DNA from: Cyathus striatus | Lineage: Eukaryota; Basidiomycota; Agaricomycetes; Agaricales; Nidulariaceae | Length of the DNA: 64,000 bases | Assembly (NCBI GenBank): GCA_025738555.1 | Contig: JAOVFP010000002.1 | Span: 5,828,001-5,892,000, forward strand | Direction: 5' to 3' | Notes under the pieces: model-generated | Seen by the model: only the letters and a program-made list of their open reading frames with translations | Database searches by the model: none | What the model was told of the DNA's origin: nothing | Program-made: the position numbers and the translations under genes | Shown here: one piece after another, positions 10,327 to 22,235 of the stretch | Position numbering within the stretch: position 1 is the first letter of the stretch | How the letters are laid out: each line of letters opens with the position of its first letter

Positions 10327-12567
10327 ATGACTCCATCTGAAGAATCCACTACTCAAAATTTTGTCAAGTATGATAGTGTTGGTTTACCTTTGGTCCCACA
10401 ACCAACCAGTTCACTTCTGGACCCACTGAATTACCCTATGGTTAGACTTATGTTTCTTTGTCTATTTTCATATGCATTACCAGTTACTTTTAGTGGTTGA
10501 AGCTTGTCACGCTCGCACAAATTGGGCTAATAACATTTATCGCAACATTAAATGTAACAATCATCAATCCAGCTGTAGTTCCTCTTGCTAAGGAGTTCCA
10601 TATTGAACCAGTGGTAGCAACTTACCAGACAACGATTGCCATCGGTGTTAGTGCTCTTGGACCACTAGTATTCACCCCCTTTGCAGATGTTTATGGGAGG
10701 AGGCCAGTGTATTTGATATGTCTCCTAATCGGAACTATATCTTGCGTAGGGTCTGCAAAAGCGAAGTCTTATGGGACCTTGATTCTTGCTCGCGCGATAA
10801 ATGGATTTGGTACCTCCCCTGCCTTAGGGCTGGGAGCTGGAACTGTGGTAGACCTCTTCTATGTTCATCAACGCGGAAAAGCGATGGGATTTTTTACTTT
10901 AATGCTTATGAATGGAGCACATATGTCACCTATTGTGAGTTGTTACTTTCGATTTCTTGAGTGGATACTTAAGATCGTTCAGATTGGAGGCTATGTGACA
11001 AAATCAATGGGTTGGAGATGGTGTTTCTGGGTGGGAGCTTTTCTTAACGGTATGTATCATCGAGCTGAATGAAATAACATGCCCCAAGATTGAACTTCTC
11101 AAAAGGAATTATGTTTATCGTTTGTATAGCCTTTCTTCCTGAAACGTTATTCGAGAGGGAGAAGGATGTTCAGATTTTCGAAAGCGACACAACCGAATGT
11201 GAAAAGGGAAGTGAGGACGATTCTAGCCTTCCCAGAATACCTTATGCCCCACCAACAATGAAGTACGCAACTTATTTGCAGCGACTACGTTTTTGGACTC
11301 GGCTATCAAGTTCTCGCAGAATGGCAGCCAGGGATTTCGTTATAAAGCCTCTTTCGATGTTTCGATACCCTACGGTTGCATTTCCAGCCATATACTAGTG
11401 CGTCACGTTGCTTCATTAGTGATTTAACTTAATTTCTTCGTGCAGCGGAATAACTTGCGGATACGCATCTATCGAGGCTGCTCTGACAGTCGCAACATTG
11501 TTCACAAGAATTTACAAATTCGACACTGTTCGTGACGGGTAAATATCAGTTTGTGCCTAGGAAATCCGTTAACCTGTCCGTTTACATCAAATTTATAGTC
11601 TGGCTAATGGAGTTAGTCTCCTTATCGGCGCGTTAGTGGAAGCTCCTCTTGCTATCCTCTCTCTGGTAACTAAAATATAATTCCAGAACATTAGGTGAGA
11701 TGTGCGCTGGACCCGTAACGGATTTTATGATGCAACGCGCGAGGAAGAAAGCCCTTATAACGGACACGGTAGCCCCACCTGAGATTCGCTTACATGGAAT
11801 CTATCCTGGTGCATTTGCCGTTCCTGCTGGTCTTCTTATGTCCGTTACTCTTTCATGTTCAGACTATTACGTGCTAAAATTGTGGAACACTTAGCTGTAA
11901 GTGTGTTGGCAGATGTTGGTATTGTATTGACTGACAACCGGTTGCTCCAGATGGGTTTACGATCCAGTATGCCGTTAATTTTATTGCCCCTTGCATTGGA
12001 ATGGGTAAGCAACCGGTTCTATAATTATAAAAAACATTAACCAAAATCCATCAGCTGTCGCTTGCTTTGGAAGTGCGTTTCCATAAAACAAATCACTTCT
12101 TGGTAGTATTTCTAACTTCTATGCTAGTTCAAATTGTCACTTCCGTGACATACACATATAGTTGTAGTGACTGTCATCGATCTCGAAGTAACGATGTTAG
12201 CTTATGCTTTCAGTATGGTTGTATCTTATTGATTATGTAGTTACTAATGTGCACATCTTTCAGTGTTGTTAGGCAGCTTTTCGGATTGCCACTAGGATTC
12301 TACTCGTACGTTTTGCTCTTTCGTACTATTTACTTTCGCAGGATATAACTGTCCTACAAAATAGGATTCCTTTAGGTGATAAGATAGGCTTCCAGTGGTC
12401 GTTTACAATTTACGCAATCATCTGGTATGTCATAAACTCGCAGAGTTATCAGTTACTTATGCTGTTCTTGAAGCGTTATTTGCTTTTTGCCGATTGCTGC
12501 GCTGATACTCCAAGGGAAGATGTGGAAAAAGAACATCAACAAAATACCTAGGGAAATAAGTAGCTGA
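10327..12567 (+). CDS. MFS transporter, DHA1-type (drug/polyamine antiporter-like)
   Basis: I reconstruct about 13 exons: 10327-10440, 10494-10934, 10983-11049, 11106-11397, 11446-11538, 11599-11631, 11687-11856, 11951-12004, 12055-12072, 12128-12212, 12264-12305, 12365-12424 and 12474-12567. Family landmarks appear in order: the first TM after LNYPMWLKLVTLAQIGL, NPAVVPLAKEF, MFS motif A as PFADVYGRRPVY, a TM4-5 block with LARAINGFGTSPALGLGAG, GWRWCFWVGAFLNG, the post-TM6 signature FLPETLFERE, then IGATLGEMCAGPVTD, YGFTIQY and FGLPLGFYSIPLGDKIGFQW. The long loop between the halves and the IPLG..IGFQW end are typical of the fungal TPO/FLR1-like group. The exon 7 donor (gttcag, 11857) is the weakest junction. 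It exports small molecules or drugs across the plasma membrane by H+ antiport; the substrate cannot be told. No disabling mutation was seen. Confidence 0.8.
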
Positions 12568-13007
12568 ACACAATCAGCTTGACTATCATAGTATGTAGAC
12601 AGGTAGGACTGTCGTGTTGAAATGTGAGAATAATCGTATATGTATAGGAGCTACTCTGTTGTTAGTCGTTGTTCGCTGTAAAACAAGTTCTATTTTCTCA
12701 GTATCTTTATGATCTCCGAATTTCCATGAGTTGCATCGTTTCCGATATGATGTACGCCCACTAATGTTTATTAATATGTAAGTACTTAAATATGGAGACC
12801 TAAAATCGTGTACTCGTCTTGAAGGGGATCTACAAGACCCCTAAATATTTTTAGATATAGGACGAGAATTCCCAACCGACGCCGGATCGGCACTTAACGA
12901 AAGGCCAACGGTTGCAGTTACAACCTGTTACAACGTGCAACTTCGTGATTCAAGTCATAAAGTGATATTGATATATTATTATATCTTATGAGAACGTTAA
13001 GGGTCTC
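12568..13007. other. Intergenic, convergent 3' ends
   Basis: It lies between the MFS stop and the stop of the decayed 7-TM gene on the opposite strand. No gene was seen. Confidence 0.5.
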
Positions 13008-14690
13008 TTAGTGCCAAGCTAATACCACTTCTTTTTGCCCTTCGTCATGTACTCCATCAGAAATGTCGTTTACAGTAGAATTTTCGTTGTCGATTCTACG
13101 TACTATGCTTGCCAAAGCAGAGGTGGTTATTGTTTCATTTGGAGTTGAAATTTGTTCCCTTAGTGCTTCGCGTGTTATTAGCCTTGAATATGCAACGTTA
13201 GCGTTTATGTTGGGGAAATAAACCGGAAAGCGAGTGTGAATGCTTACATGCTTACGACGGATATGACGTAGACTAAGCCAGTTATAACAGTGGATCGGTC
13301 AATATGTGGCCAAAGGTGGTTTAATTCTGGAAGACACTAACGTTGACTATTTGGTAGGAGAGGCACCATACTGGATGGAGTGGGTCAGATTAGTCTTATG
13401 GTTATATATCAGAGGAAACGTACAAGATGAACGACTTCGGAAGCGCGACGAACTTCAAATTGAGGGATAAGTGCTTGCTTAACTTGTTTTCTTTTATGCC
13501 CACTTACAAAGATTAGGTTCAGGAGTGTGCAGAAACCACACTATGTTAGAACGTATCGGAATTTGATAGTGACAATAGCTTAATACCTCGTTGCTGCACC
13601 ACGATTTATGGCATATTTAATCATTTTATCGATGACGGTGTCTGTTCTGATGTGTTTCCACTGCGAGTAAGTATTTGTAACTCTCATGAATCGTACCACT
13701 ACTTACTTCCGTATACCCAACCTTGCATCGTGTAGAAGATAACACAATATAACGGTAATGGCAACGTCACAAGCTGCGGCAGCGGCACTTTGGATTGAGT
13801 GGACTTTCTAATGAAACATGTTTAGCTACTGTCTGAAGAGGGTATAACATCACACCCTTCCATACCGCTGTATTATGGTGAAGCATGGCAAATTTAGGAT
13901 CAACGATACTATTTATAAATATTAGCATTGTTCATGTATCTAGGTTAAAGCTGACAAGTCCTACTCCAGCATTGCTTGTACTATTTTTTTCGATTTCATA
14001 TAACGACATAAGCTGTTTTCATTCAACGTTTTATAGTCACTTGGCAAACCTACCAAGTCCGGATACTGTCGTAAGGTTATGGGTCAACATTTATATATTG
14101 TATAGGATGGTGGAAAGTTACCGATTTGCAGATATCCAAGCACAACCTGCGTGAATGGCGCATAAAAACATATTTCATTTCCTGACATAATAACTTACTA
14201 TAGGGGTGATATAGAGAATAATGCGATTCGAGACTTGAAAGATTTACTTAGGCTTGTATACATAATCTTGTGTTTACATTACTTAACCACACTCGAGTTG
14301 CATAAAACCTTGAAAAGTCATGTTCACGTATTCAGGGGATAGAAATGAAACCTCACATTTGAGCGGTGAAAGTGATTAAACACTAACGGTGAGGTCAGAC
14401 AACTCACGATATATGATTTAGCACTCACTATTGCTAAAAGCATTGCCTGTCAAAATTTGTATGCTTTAGTCGTTGTCAGCTCATGCGCAAGATGGATATT
14501 ACTTATACCGAAGTAGAACTAAGTCGATATCTGCATTATATATTTGTAACCATCTAGTAGTAGTAAATAGCACTCACAAAGGAGCAGTAACAAGTGCTTC
14601 ATTATTTCCGAAATTTGTGACAAAGTCAAAAAAGATTTGGTGGCTTAGAAAAGTAATCTGTACTCTTGCCAATATCCTTAAAATGTGTCA
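13008..14690 (-). pseudogene. Decayed DUF6534-like seven-TM membrane protein gene
   Basis: No long frame exists, but spliced minus-strand pieces match the mushroom DUF6534 7-TM family. About 14690-14578 gives HQIFFDFVTNFGNNEALVTA. 13807-13707 gives VHSIQSAAAAACDVAITVIL and YLLHDARLGIRK. 13646-13587 gives KTDTVIDKMIKYAINRGAAT, the family's hallmark block, joined to the previous exon in phase. 13226-13008 gives VYFPNINANVAYSRLITREA and an Asn/Ser-rich tail ending at TAA 13008-13010. Between these, a CGFCTLLNLIF segment near 13510-13545 (+ coordinates) cannot be joined without a one-base shift. The third-TM region (about 14400-14550) shows no clean exon. I therefore call it a pseudogene or strongly diverged copy. 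These proteins have no established function. Confidence 0.6.
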
Positions 14691-15900
14691 TTTTATGCAA
14701 CTTAAATAGTGGTGGGTGCATGCTACCCAAGGACAACTACCTTGAAGGAACAAATATAAATGACAAGAAGTATTGTCCTATTAAAATCTGCAGTAAATAT
14801 GTATATTAGTTGCGACGTAACAAGATGATACATATTACATCAGGAAAAAACGACAAGATACCATAGGTATATGTAGTTGTCATAGCAGGGATAGTCAGCT
14901 AGACAAGTCCCCGTTTGATAGACCCGCATAGCCAATATAGCTGACGAGTGATCGACGTACAGATATGTCATAGCACATGGCACCTCCATATATTATCTTG
15001 ACAAGGTGAGGGTGACATATGCGTTGTAATATAGTTTCATATGTAGACTACTATGACTTCATAGTATGTGCAGCCTATTGAATTTCATCCCATTATTAAT
15101 ATTGAATTGTTCTACTGCTTCAATCGCAGATTTAAAAATGAATACACCATTGCAATACTATAAATTACTTTCACTCTAGACTATCGTACATCTCCTGCCG
15201 GCACAGGTTCTTGATCACTTGCATCATCCTCAATATCACTATCCCTGGTCTTTCCTTCCAATTCCTTTCGAGCCTACTCAAGGAGGTCCCCAACCATATG
15301 CGGCTCTTCCTTCCCATCATCAACCAACACTTCAAATTAGAATGCAGCAGAAATGGAGAAGGTACTGACAGTATGTACTTATTGATCACCTGTACAACAA
15401 CTCGACAACCCAGAACAGAGGCAGAGCATACCCTTGAACCATCAGAACACAATGGCCCAAGAGATGATGTGAATGGTGAGGACAAGGTGGACACCAGCTC
15501 AGGAGTTCTACATGTGCATGGCCATTTGCAAGGGGCAGTTGAAGCAGACATGGCATTGTAAACCCACAGATGTGGTGAGTATGTAACTGTTTGTAATTGT
15601 AAAAATTAATACATATATTGTTGGGAGGGGGAGAACACGAGCGAGCATGCAAGGGAAGAATTAGAGTTGGAGTAGCCTCATGTAGGCAGTGGGGAGGCAT
15701 AGATAACATGCAACGCTTCACCTATATAGTATTTAATACTTAACGATCATGAAAATACACTTCGAAGCAGTGACAACTCTCCATCTCTACTGACAAATGT
15801 TAATGAGCACATAATAAGTAGCAGCAAGTCCAAATGCCAAATGCTAAAACTTCAAGCCCAAGATAGCACCGCGCCAAAAGATTTTTCGCGCTCTCCAGGA

Positions 15901-15940
15901 TACGTACTTTCAAGTCCACTTTACCACGCAAGCTTGTTAA
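15901..15940 (+). repeat. Dispersed short repeat, copy 4
   Basis: This copy reads TTTCAAGTCCACTTTACCAC then GCAAGCTTGTTA. It matches the first half of the motif at 2041, 2657 and 3531. Confidence 0.45.
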
Positions 15941-16028
15941 CTTTTTCACTAGAACGGTTCAAAGCCCATGGCCTCGCACTGTTTCGTAGAAAAAATGGTA
16001 AACTGATCAAGAACGCCCATAGAGCACA

Positions 16029-16086
16029 TCCAAGTAAGTTTACTGTGCTACGCGCCCTTATAAAACTCCACACCTCCTTAATATCT
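16029..16086 (+). repeat. Dispersed short repeat, copy 5
   Basis: It contains AAGTTTACTGTGCTACGCGC and TAAAACTCCACACCTCCTTA followed by ATAT, aligned with copy 1 over its length. Confidence 0.5.
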
Positions 16087-16256
16087 AAGAACGACGACAT
16101 TACAGGAACACACATCAATCTCCATTGACCGTATCGTAAAGTAGTAATAACAGAAGTTACCAAAAAATCTATCTAATATACACGGATATATCAATGATAA
16201 AAAGCCCAAGGACCATTATAAGTAAAGTATAAGCAAACCGGGTAGTACATAAATCA

Positions 16257-18236
16257 TTACACATCAACCTTCTGCTTCTCCTCCCCACTGCTCATTCCCA
16301 AATCTAGCTCTTCCACAGACTGCGTGTCCACATCAACCTCCTTATCCTCCTGGGGCAGAATAAGATTCAAAAGCGCCGCTACGAGTCCAGCGGATAAGAC
16401 TAAAAAAAAGAATACAACAATCAGCTCAAGCACTCGATATAATCGAACAGAGAAAAGGAAACTCACAAGGCGTGCTAAGCACGATAGTAATCGAATCAAA
16501 GAATCCCTGCAACCCCTTATTCGGATTCCTAACCCCCTCAAATAGATGCGTAAAAATATCCTCCTTCAACAAATTCCCAATTCCAAATGCAAGCGCAGCA
16601 GCAAGCACGAACCGATCTCTCCTCGTAAAATCAATACTCGCAAGCACCCTAATCCCACTAGTAGCCACGCTCGCAAATAAAAACGTCGTCACTCCCCCAA
16701 GGACAGGATTCGGTATTGAAAGGAATACACCGGAGAGTTTACCGAGGACGCCGAAAAGGATGAGGAAGAAGCAGCACCAGCGCCCTGCACCGCGGTTCGC
16801 ACAGCGCGTGATTGCGATTACACCGTTGTTTTGTGCGAAGACTGAGAGGGGAGTGACAGTGAAGAGGGCGCTCACGAAGCCGCTGATGCCGTCTCCGAGG
16901 ATGCCGCCTTGGATGCGCGAGTCGAAGATTGGTCCAGTTACTTCCTGTCGGGATACTTCAGCTGATGCAGTTATGTCACCAATTGCTTCCATTGCGAGTG
17001 ATACTGAATGCGAAAGTTCATGTTAGTAAGGACAGGGGCGAGGAGGGAGGGAGGAACGAACCATAAACGGCCAGCATAGGCAATATCGCGGGAGGATACA
17101 CCCCAATTTTGAACGTGTGAACCCATAAGAACGTAATCCCCGGTGCACTTGTGATATTATCGCTGCTCATGTACCCCGCAGCACCAGCTACAATACATCC
17201 GACCGCCAGCCCAACGATAATACTGATGTTCTTCAGGAATGGGCTCCCGAACAGCTCGGTGAGGATGATAGCCGAAAAGCTGAGGAATCCCAACCCAATG
17301 AACTCGGGGGCCCCCCAAGGAAGCGCACGAGGAGCAGATATGGTGGGACAGAGCTGGAATATGCCCGTCGTGGGACGGGACTGGCAACCGTTACTTCCTC
17401 CCCCCAATTCAGAATCCCAGACGAACCAATAAGGGACGCTCCGATCAAAAGGATAACAGTACCTGTTACGAGTGGAGGGAAGAGGCGTTTGAGGACACGA
17501 GGGGGGAAGAACGACATGAAGATCTCGAGGAACGAGCAGATAAGTGATGTTCCGAGTACTTTGCCATATGCGTCGGGACAGGCTCCGCGTGTTGTTGTAC
17601 CATCCGCGAGGGTGATCGTTGGACACGTTCCGTCTGTATACATGGCGTTGAAGATTGCGTTGGCGGTGCTTAGCGTTGCGAAGCTTGTGCCTACCACGGT
17701 GATAAGTCCTGTGCCGAGATAGTACCCTTTGAAGAGATGTAATCGAGACATTTGAACGAGACTCATTATACCTGGTATCGTCGTCAGCATTTGCAAAGGA
17801 AAACAACGAAATACGACGTACCACAACCAATTAGAGAAGCGGAAATCATGTATGCGGATAAATCACTTGGCAGATTCAGCGCAGAGGCGAAGATAATGGG
17901 GGGAGTGATAAGACCTGCGAGCATCGCAAGAGCATGCTGCAGACCGCTGGAGATAGCGAGGATGAGAGGGAGATCCTCATCAAGGGCGTAGAACGGTGGC
18001 ATGCGGCGCTCGCGTTTCATGAACGGAAGCGAGGGCATACACAACCTAGCATTAACGAGAGCATTAGGGACTGAAAGTAAAGTAAAAGGACAGCAAACAC
18101 ACCAGCTGTAATCATAATCACCAACCCAGCCCTGCTTCGTTGTCACTTTGCGTTTGATCTTGGACACACCGGTTTTGATAGAGTTGAGGGAGAGAGGTGA
18201 CGTTGGCGCGGGCTGCCTTTGCTCTGAAGCCGGCAT
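16257..18236 (-). CDS. Uric acid/xanthine permease (NCS2/NAT family), one-base frameshift
   Basis: Exons are 18236-18103, 18045-17822, 17771-17062, 17003-16467 and 16399-16257. The protein imports purines (uric acid and xanthine) by H+ symport at the plasma membrane. The NAT signature reads QNNGVIAITRCANR, as in Aspergillus UapA. Other family blocks are FYALDEDLPLILAISSGLQH, the long TM runs, and APRALPWGAPEFIGLGFL. The tail (EDKEVDVDTQSVEELD) is acidic. The exons sum to 1,748 nt, one short of a whole number of codons. The loss is located at 17400-17405, where the minus strand has six G in a run and NWGGGSN needs seven. Everything else is intact, so this is a sequencing/assembly error or a very young mutation; with one G restored the length would be 582 residues, close to UapA. 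Three GATAAG boxes lie upstream, which fits nitrogen (GATA factor) control. Confidence 0.88.
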
Positions 18237-18372
18237 GGTGACAGCGGCCTACGATACGAACGAGGGGAGACTGCAGAGAAGGGAGTATACACCAAGAAAA
18301 CACCGAGGATACTTATATCCAAAGTGGAAGGGACTAATACCAGTTCGTCGGTTCCCACTCCCAGCGCAGAGG

Positions 18373-18379
18373 TATTTAA
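18373..18379 (-). promoter_or_regulatory. Candidate TATA-like element for the purine permease
   Basis: TATTTAA lies 137 bp upstream of the permease start codon. It is placed by sequence resemblance only. Confidence 0.3.
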
Positions 18380-18446
18380 AGCACCATAGCGTTTTTTACG
18401 CGCTATCTCGGCCAAGGGGAACCGATGTCAATCAAGGCTGGACCGC

Positions 18447-18475
18447 GATAAGGACTGGAATGATAAGTTGATAAG
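18447..18475 (-). promoter_or_regulatory. Cluster of three GATAAG boxes upstream of the purine permease
   Basis: GATAAG occurs at 18447-18452, 18462-18467 and 18470-18475, about 210-240 bp upstream of the permease ATG. Purine permeases of ascomycetes are switched on under nitrogen limitation by the GATA factor AreA, and closely spaced GATA pairs are its preferred sites. The role here is inferred from that knowledge. Confidence 0.55.
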
Positions 18476-18889
18476 TAGTCTAATTTTGATATTCGGGCAT
18501 ACTATTTGTATTTGCAACTCTTCTGCCAATTTGATTATACCGTGCGAGCGGGAGTAGTTGAAGGAGAAAGATAAGGCCACACGGGGACCGTGGATAACAA
18601 CATTTGACAAACACTCCGCTGCCAAACAAACTTAAACAACCACCTACGCGCCCAGGAACGCCTCGCCTAACACCCTCTCGTATCTTATCACCGTACTATG
18701 TAATTGACGCTGCGTACGGATTCTGAAACCGTTTCGTTCCGTGTCTTATCCATTTTCTTACTAACCATATTCGGCGCGGCGTCCTCGATTTGAACTGAAG
18801 ATCAATTTTACAGATAACTATTATGACTCGCGTGGCTATACGCGGTTTTCGTAGCCTAATATGTACCACAGAGCGTCAAAAATAAGTAG

Positions 18890-21800
18890 GCGACTCGCAT
18901 TAAACACAAGATGAATGTTGGGTGGATGGTAAAACATTTAAACCACTCTTCCAGCCCTCTTTGAGTACATATACAAACAGACTTCTTAAATGTGAAGTAT
19001 CGTGAAATACCTCGCAAAATGACCCATAAACATTTGATAAAGATGTGCTTCAATTAGCCACAAGTAGCGACTCACTAGAATAGGAACCGAACCGAGCTCC
19101 TCTTAAGGAAAAATTTCAATCATGATCAATCTCAATGTTAGGCATATGGAGTAAATATAGAGTGAGCATAATAGCGCCAATGCCGATACCCCTCTCCTAT
19201 TCGTCCATCTCTGACACAAGGGTCAGTCCTTGGAAGTCAACAACTGTTACAGCTAGACTGAACGAGCGAATAAAAATGCTAAAATCATAATATGGAAGAT
19301 CCTTTTACTACTGCAGTTTGATGAGATAGCTATAGTTCAAAGTAACTCCTCAACCATCCCGCACTAACATATCTTGCAAATGTGGCTAAGTATCATGAAT
19401 TGTCACCGGTGCCATAGAAAATAGTATTTGAGAAAAACAAAAAAGAATAACGTCTATACACATTAGAGATGACGGAGGAGAGTACGATTGGGCCACTAAA
19501 CCACCGTGTCGTCTTACTCTTTACACATTCAATTATCATAACACAGTACTAGAGAGAACTATTAATAATAAAAAACATCAGTATGGCAGACTTCTTCAGA
19601 CCATGCAAAGCAGATATTAGTATAATTAAACTGCTATACCAACTTTCTCAGGTTATATATACAAATTAATTCATGAATACAAACCTGAAACCACCTTCCA
19701 AAAGACATTTCAAACATGTGCCGCTGAGGTGACAAGAGTGAGCAACTCAAGTGGTAGAAGTTGCACAGCCCGCACTAATGGAGTGAACATAGCAAATCTC
19801 CACCTACTTGCCATTTTCCTATTCAATCCTGTAAGTCTGTGTGTTGATCCAGCTAACGGTAAGCAGAGTTCATAAAAAGATAATCTGGAAAATTGTCGTA
19901 CGAGATAACAAGTACTGGTTCGATGTAACCACTTAGTCATCCCAAATTGTTATACTTTGGGTTAATAAGTATTATGAACTGCTACTTTAATGTAAAGTAC
20001 TTACTTGAGTAAAATAAAATAAATGAAATCTGCAAGAAATGAATTAAATATGGAGGTTAGGAGTACAATTGAACCACTAAACTACCCCATCGCATGAATG
20101 CCGCTACGTGCGTTTGATTATCATAAAACTCAGTGCTAGAGAGAACATTGTAAGTAAATATTAAAATATAGAAAGTAAAGCTTTATCTACCTGTTCAAAG
20201 TAGATAGCAACACAATCAAACCAATATTCCAGCCCAATTTTAATATATATGTGTGCAATAACCTTATGCAAACTTCTGTAGAAATGACGAGAGTAGGAAT
20301 CAAACTTGGCTAGAGCACAGCCTCTGCTAAGTGATAATGAAGTGAGCCATGGTGTCACACCCCTCGACTACTTTCCATTTAAATTCTCTTATGCAATTCC
20401 TATCCTAAGTAGGGCTCGGATCTATCAAAAAGTAAAACCAGACGTTTCCGAATCAGCGATGAGATGGCTATTGGTTCAAGTAACTATTCAACTACTTATC
20501 CTGCATTTGTGTCCTTTGCAAACTTTGTGGTTAACAAGTATCATGAATTGCCAGCGTTACAAAGCAAATTGAGCTCAAGCAATACAATAAAACCCTCACC
20601 GTTCACGCATTAATACAGAAATTAGAAGTTACCACTAAATTACTCCATCTTACTACATTATGCGCACACAGTTTTCATAAAACAGTACTGGAGGAGTTAT
20701 AGGTATAAATATATAAGCATCATGTCTCATCAACAAGTGTATGGTGAAAGTAGTAGTACAATTAAACTGTTACACCAACCCACTTTGAATGGGTGTGGAT
20801 AGAGTAATTAAAGCGAGGAATTGGAACTGGAATTTAAATGTATTCTGCTGAATGTAACCAGTAACAAGTTGGTAACGAGAGTATGAATCGCACACAGCTG
20901 CTGCTACAAACAGTATGAACAGAGCAAACCCCTCATCTACTTGCCATTCCTACGCAATCCTGGAAGTCCGTAAGTTGCAGGTAGTGGAAAGCAAAGTTCT
21001 TAAAAGAAAGCTAATATTGAAAGTTATATGCATGGGATAATGAGTAGTTCATTGTAACAGCTCAACCATCTCGCATTGTTATTATTTCCCAATGTACGAT
21101 AGTTTAGATCTTGAGAAGTGTCAAACTGTTGCATAGTAAAAAGGTGTTGCAGCAAAACAAAAATTTCAATACTGTCAATCTACCCAATCTGATAATAGTA
21201 AACTTACTGACACACAGCAGTATTCATCACAGTACAAGAGAGAGAGAGAGAGAGAGAGTAAGTGAATATTAAAATACAGCCAATATGAAGAATGCAAGGT
21301 AGATAGGGTTATAATTAAGCCGCTATTCCAGTCGACTTTGCATAAATATACATTCATTATAAAGGGAATCACAATCGAAGCTTAAAGCCACTTTGCACCA
21401 AGGTATTTTAAGGATGTACCGTAGAAGCTATGAGAGAAGAATATGAATGCAACCCAGTTGGAACCCAGCCTTTTATAACATAGTGAACATGATATTACAC
21501 CCCCACGCGACTCTCCTTTCTTGTAATATGAACTCTCTGGAATTATATTTTCAGCTAGACTGAGCTAGGGCGAAAATAAAAATTAATAAATGAGAAGGCT
21601 TAGACCACAGTTGATACAGTGGGGCAGGTGAAATACTATGTAACTACTTGACAGTCGTTAGAAATTGTTATACTAGATATAAGCTAGAGGTACTTACGTA
21701 AAATAAGCCTCTGTTATGTTGTTACCATAACATGGAGGTTAGGAGTACAATTGTACCACTAAACCATTCTATCTTCACCTTAGTACACTGGCTAGCATAC

Positions 21801-22030
21801 ATGCGCTGGCGGTTTTGAGAACACACGAGAGCTTGCTATAACTTCAAATAAGCAAGTTATGGTGTGATTAGCTCGGCTCCTACGGTCCTACCCATGCAAA
21901 GTGAATAATATGTATACTGATAAGTCAAGGCATGTGCTGCTGAAGTTACCAGTAATTTTAATGAGCAAGTAGTACCGAAGATAGAAATCGAGAATCGAAT
22001 GCCCAAGTGAATGACATGGTACACGCATGT
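18890..22030 (+). repeat. Diverged tandem array, ~550-585-bp unit, about five copies
   Basis: Several anchor motifs recur in the same order. GTACAATTGAACCACTAAAC-type copies lie near 19476, 20050, 20617 and 21733. CATAAAACAGTACTAGAGAG-type copies lie near 19538, 20122, 20676, 21227 and weakly 21812. AGTACAATTAAACTGCTAT-type copies lie near 19613, 20196, 20748, 21302 and 21862. The spacing is 551-585 bp throughout. An (AG)n microsatellite at 21239-21258 sits inside the second anchor of one unit. A first, more diverged unit seems to begin near 18890. No coding capacity is seen, and the origin is unknown. The array fills almost the whole gap between the permease promoter and the RING gene. Confidence 0.7.
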
Positions 22031-22235
22031 ATTACGATATCAACACGCTGTTAACTCTAATCTGATAAGATGAACAAGCACTTTTGCATAGTAAGGATAA
22101 ACATTTGAAATTATTCGATGTCCACCTGTGGCGGGATCCGTAGTTAAAGACTTTTAACTTCAACTTTAACTTGTTGAACTTACCTCCCAGAATAATTTGA
22201 TGTAACCTGACTCCAGCGAGGCCGAACTCCAACTC

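Larger units (their letters stand above)
14691..16256. other. Intergenic region with dispersed repeats and a possible coding relic
   Basis: No intact gene is supported. Two dispersed-repeat copies lie at 15901-15940 and 16029-16086. On the minus strand, 15171-15340 holds a readable acidic piece (VDDGKEEPHMVGDLLE, then EGKTRDSDIEDDASDQEP) broken by a stop, perhaps a transposon or gene relic. Confidence 0.45.

Noticed and set aside
15171..15561. Overlapping opposite frames of 116 and 126 codons as genes
   Set aside because: Neither resembles a known protein; the only protein-like piece is in a third, broken frame, so no gene is claimed.
16472..17026. A 184-codon + strand frame opposite the purine permease
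   Set aside because: Shadow of the permease coding strand.
18408..18425. TCGG...CCGA pair as a UaY-type purine activator site
   Set aside because: The spacer is 10 bp, whereas the UaY site has TCGG-N6-CCGA.
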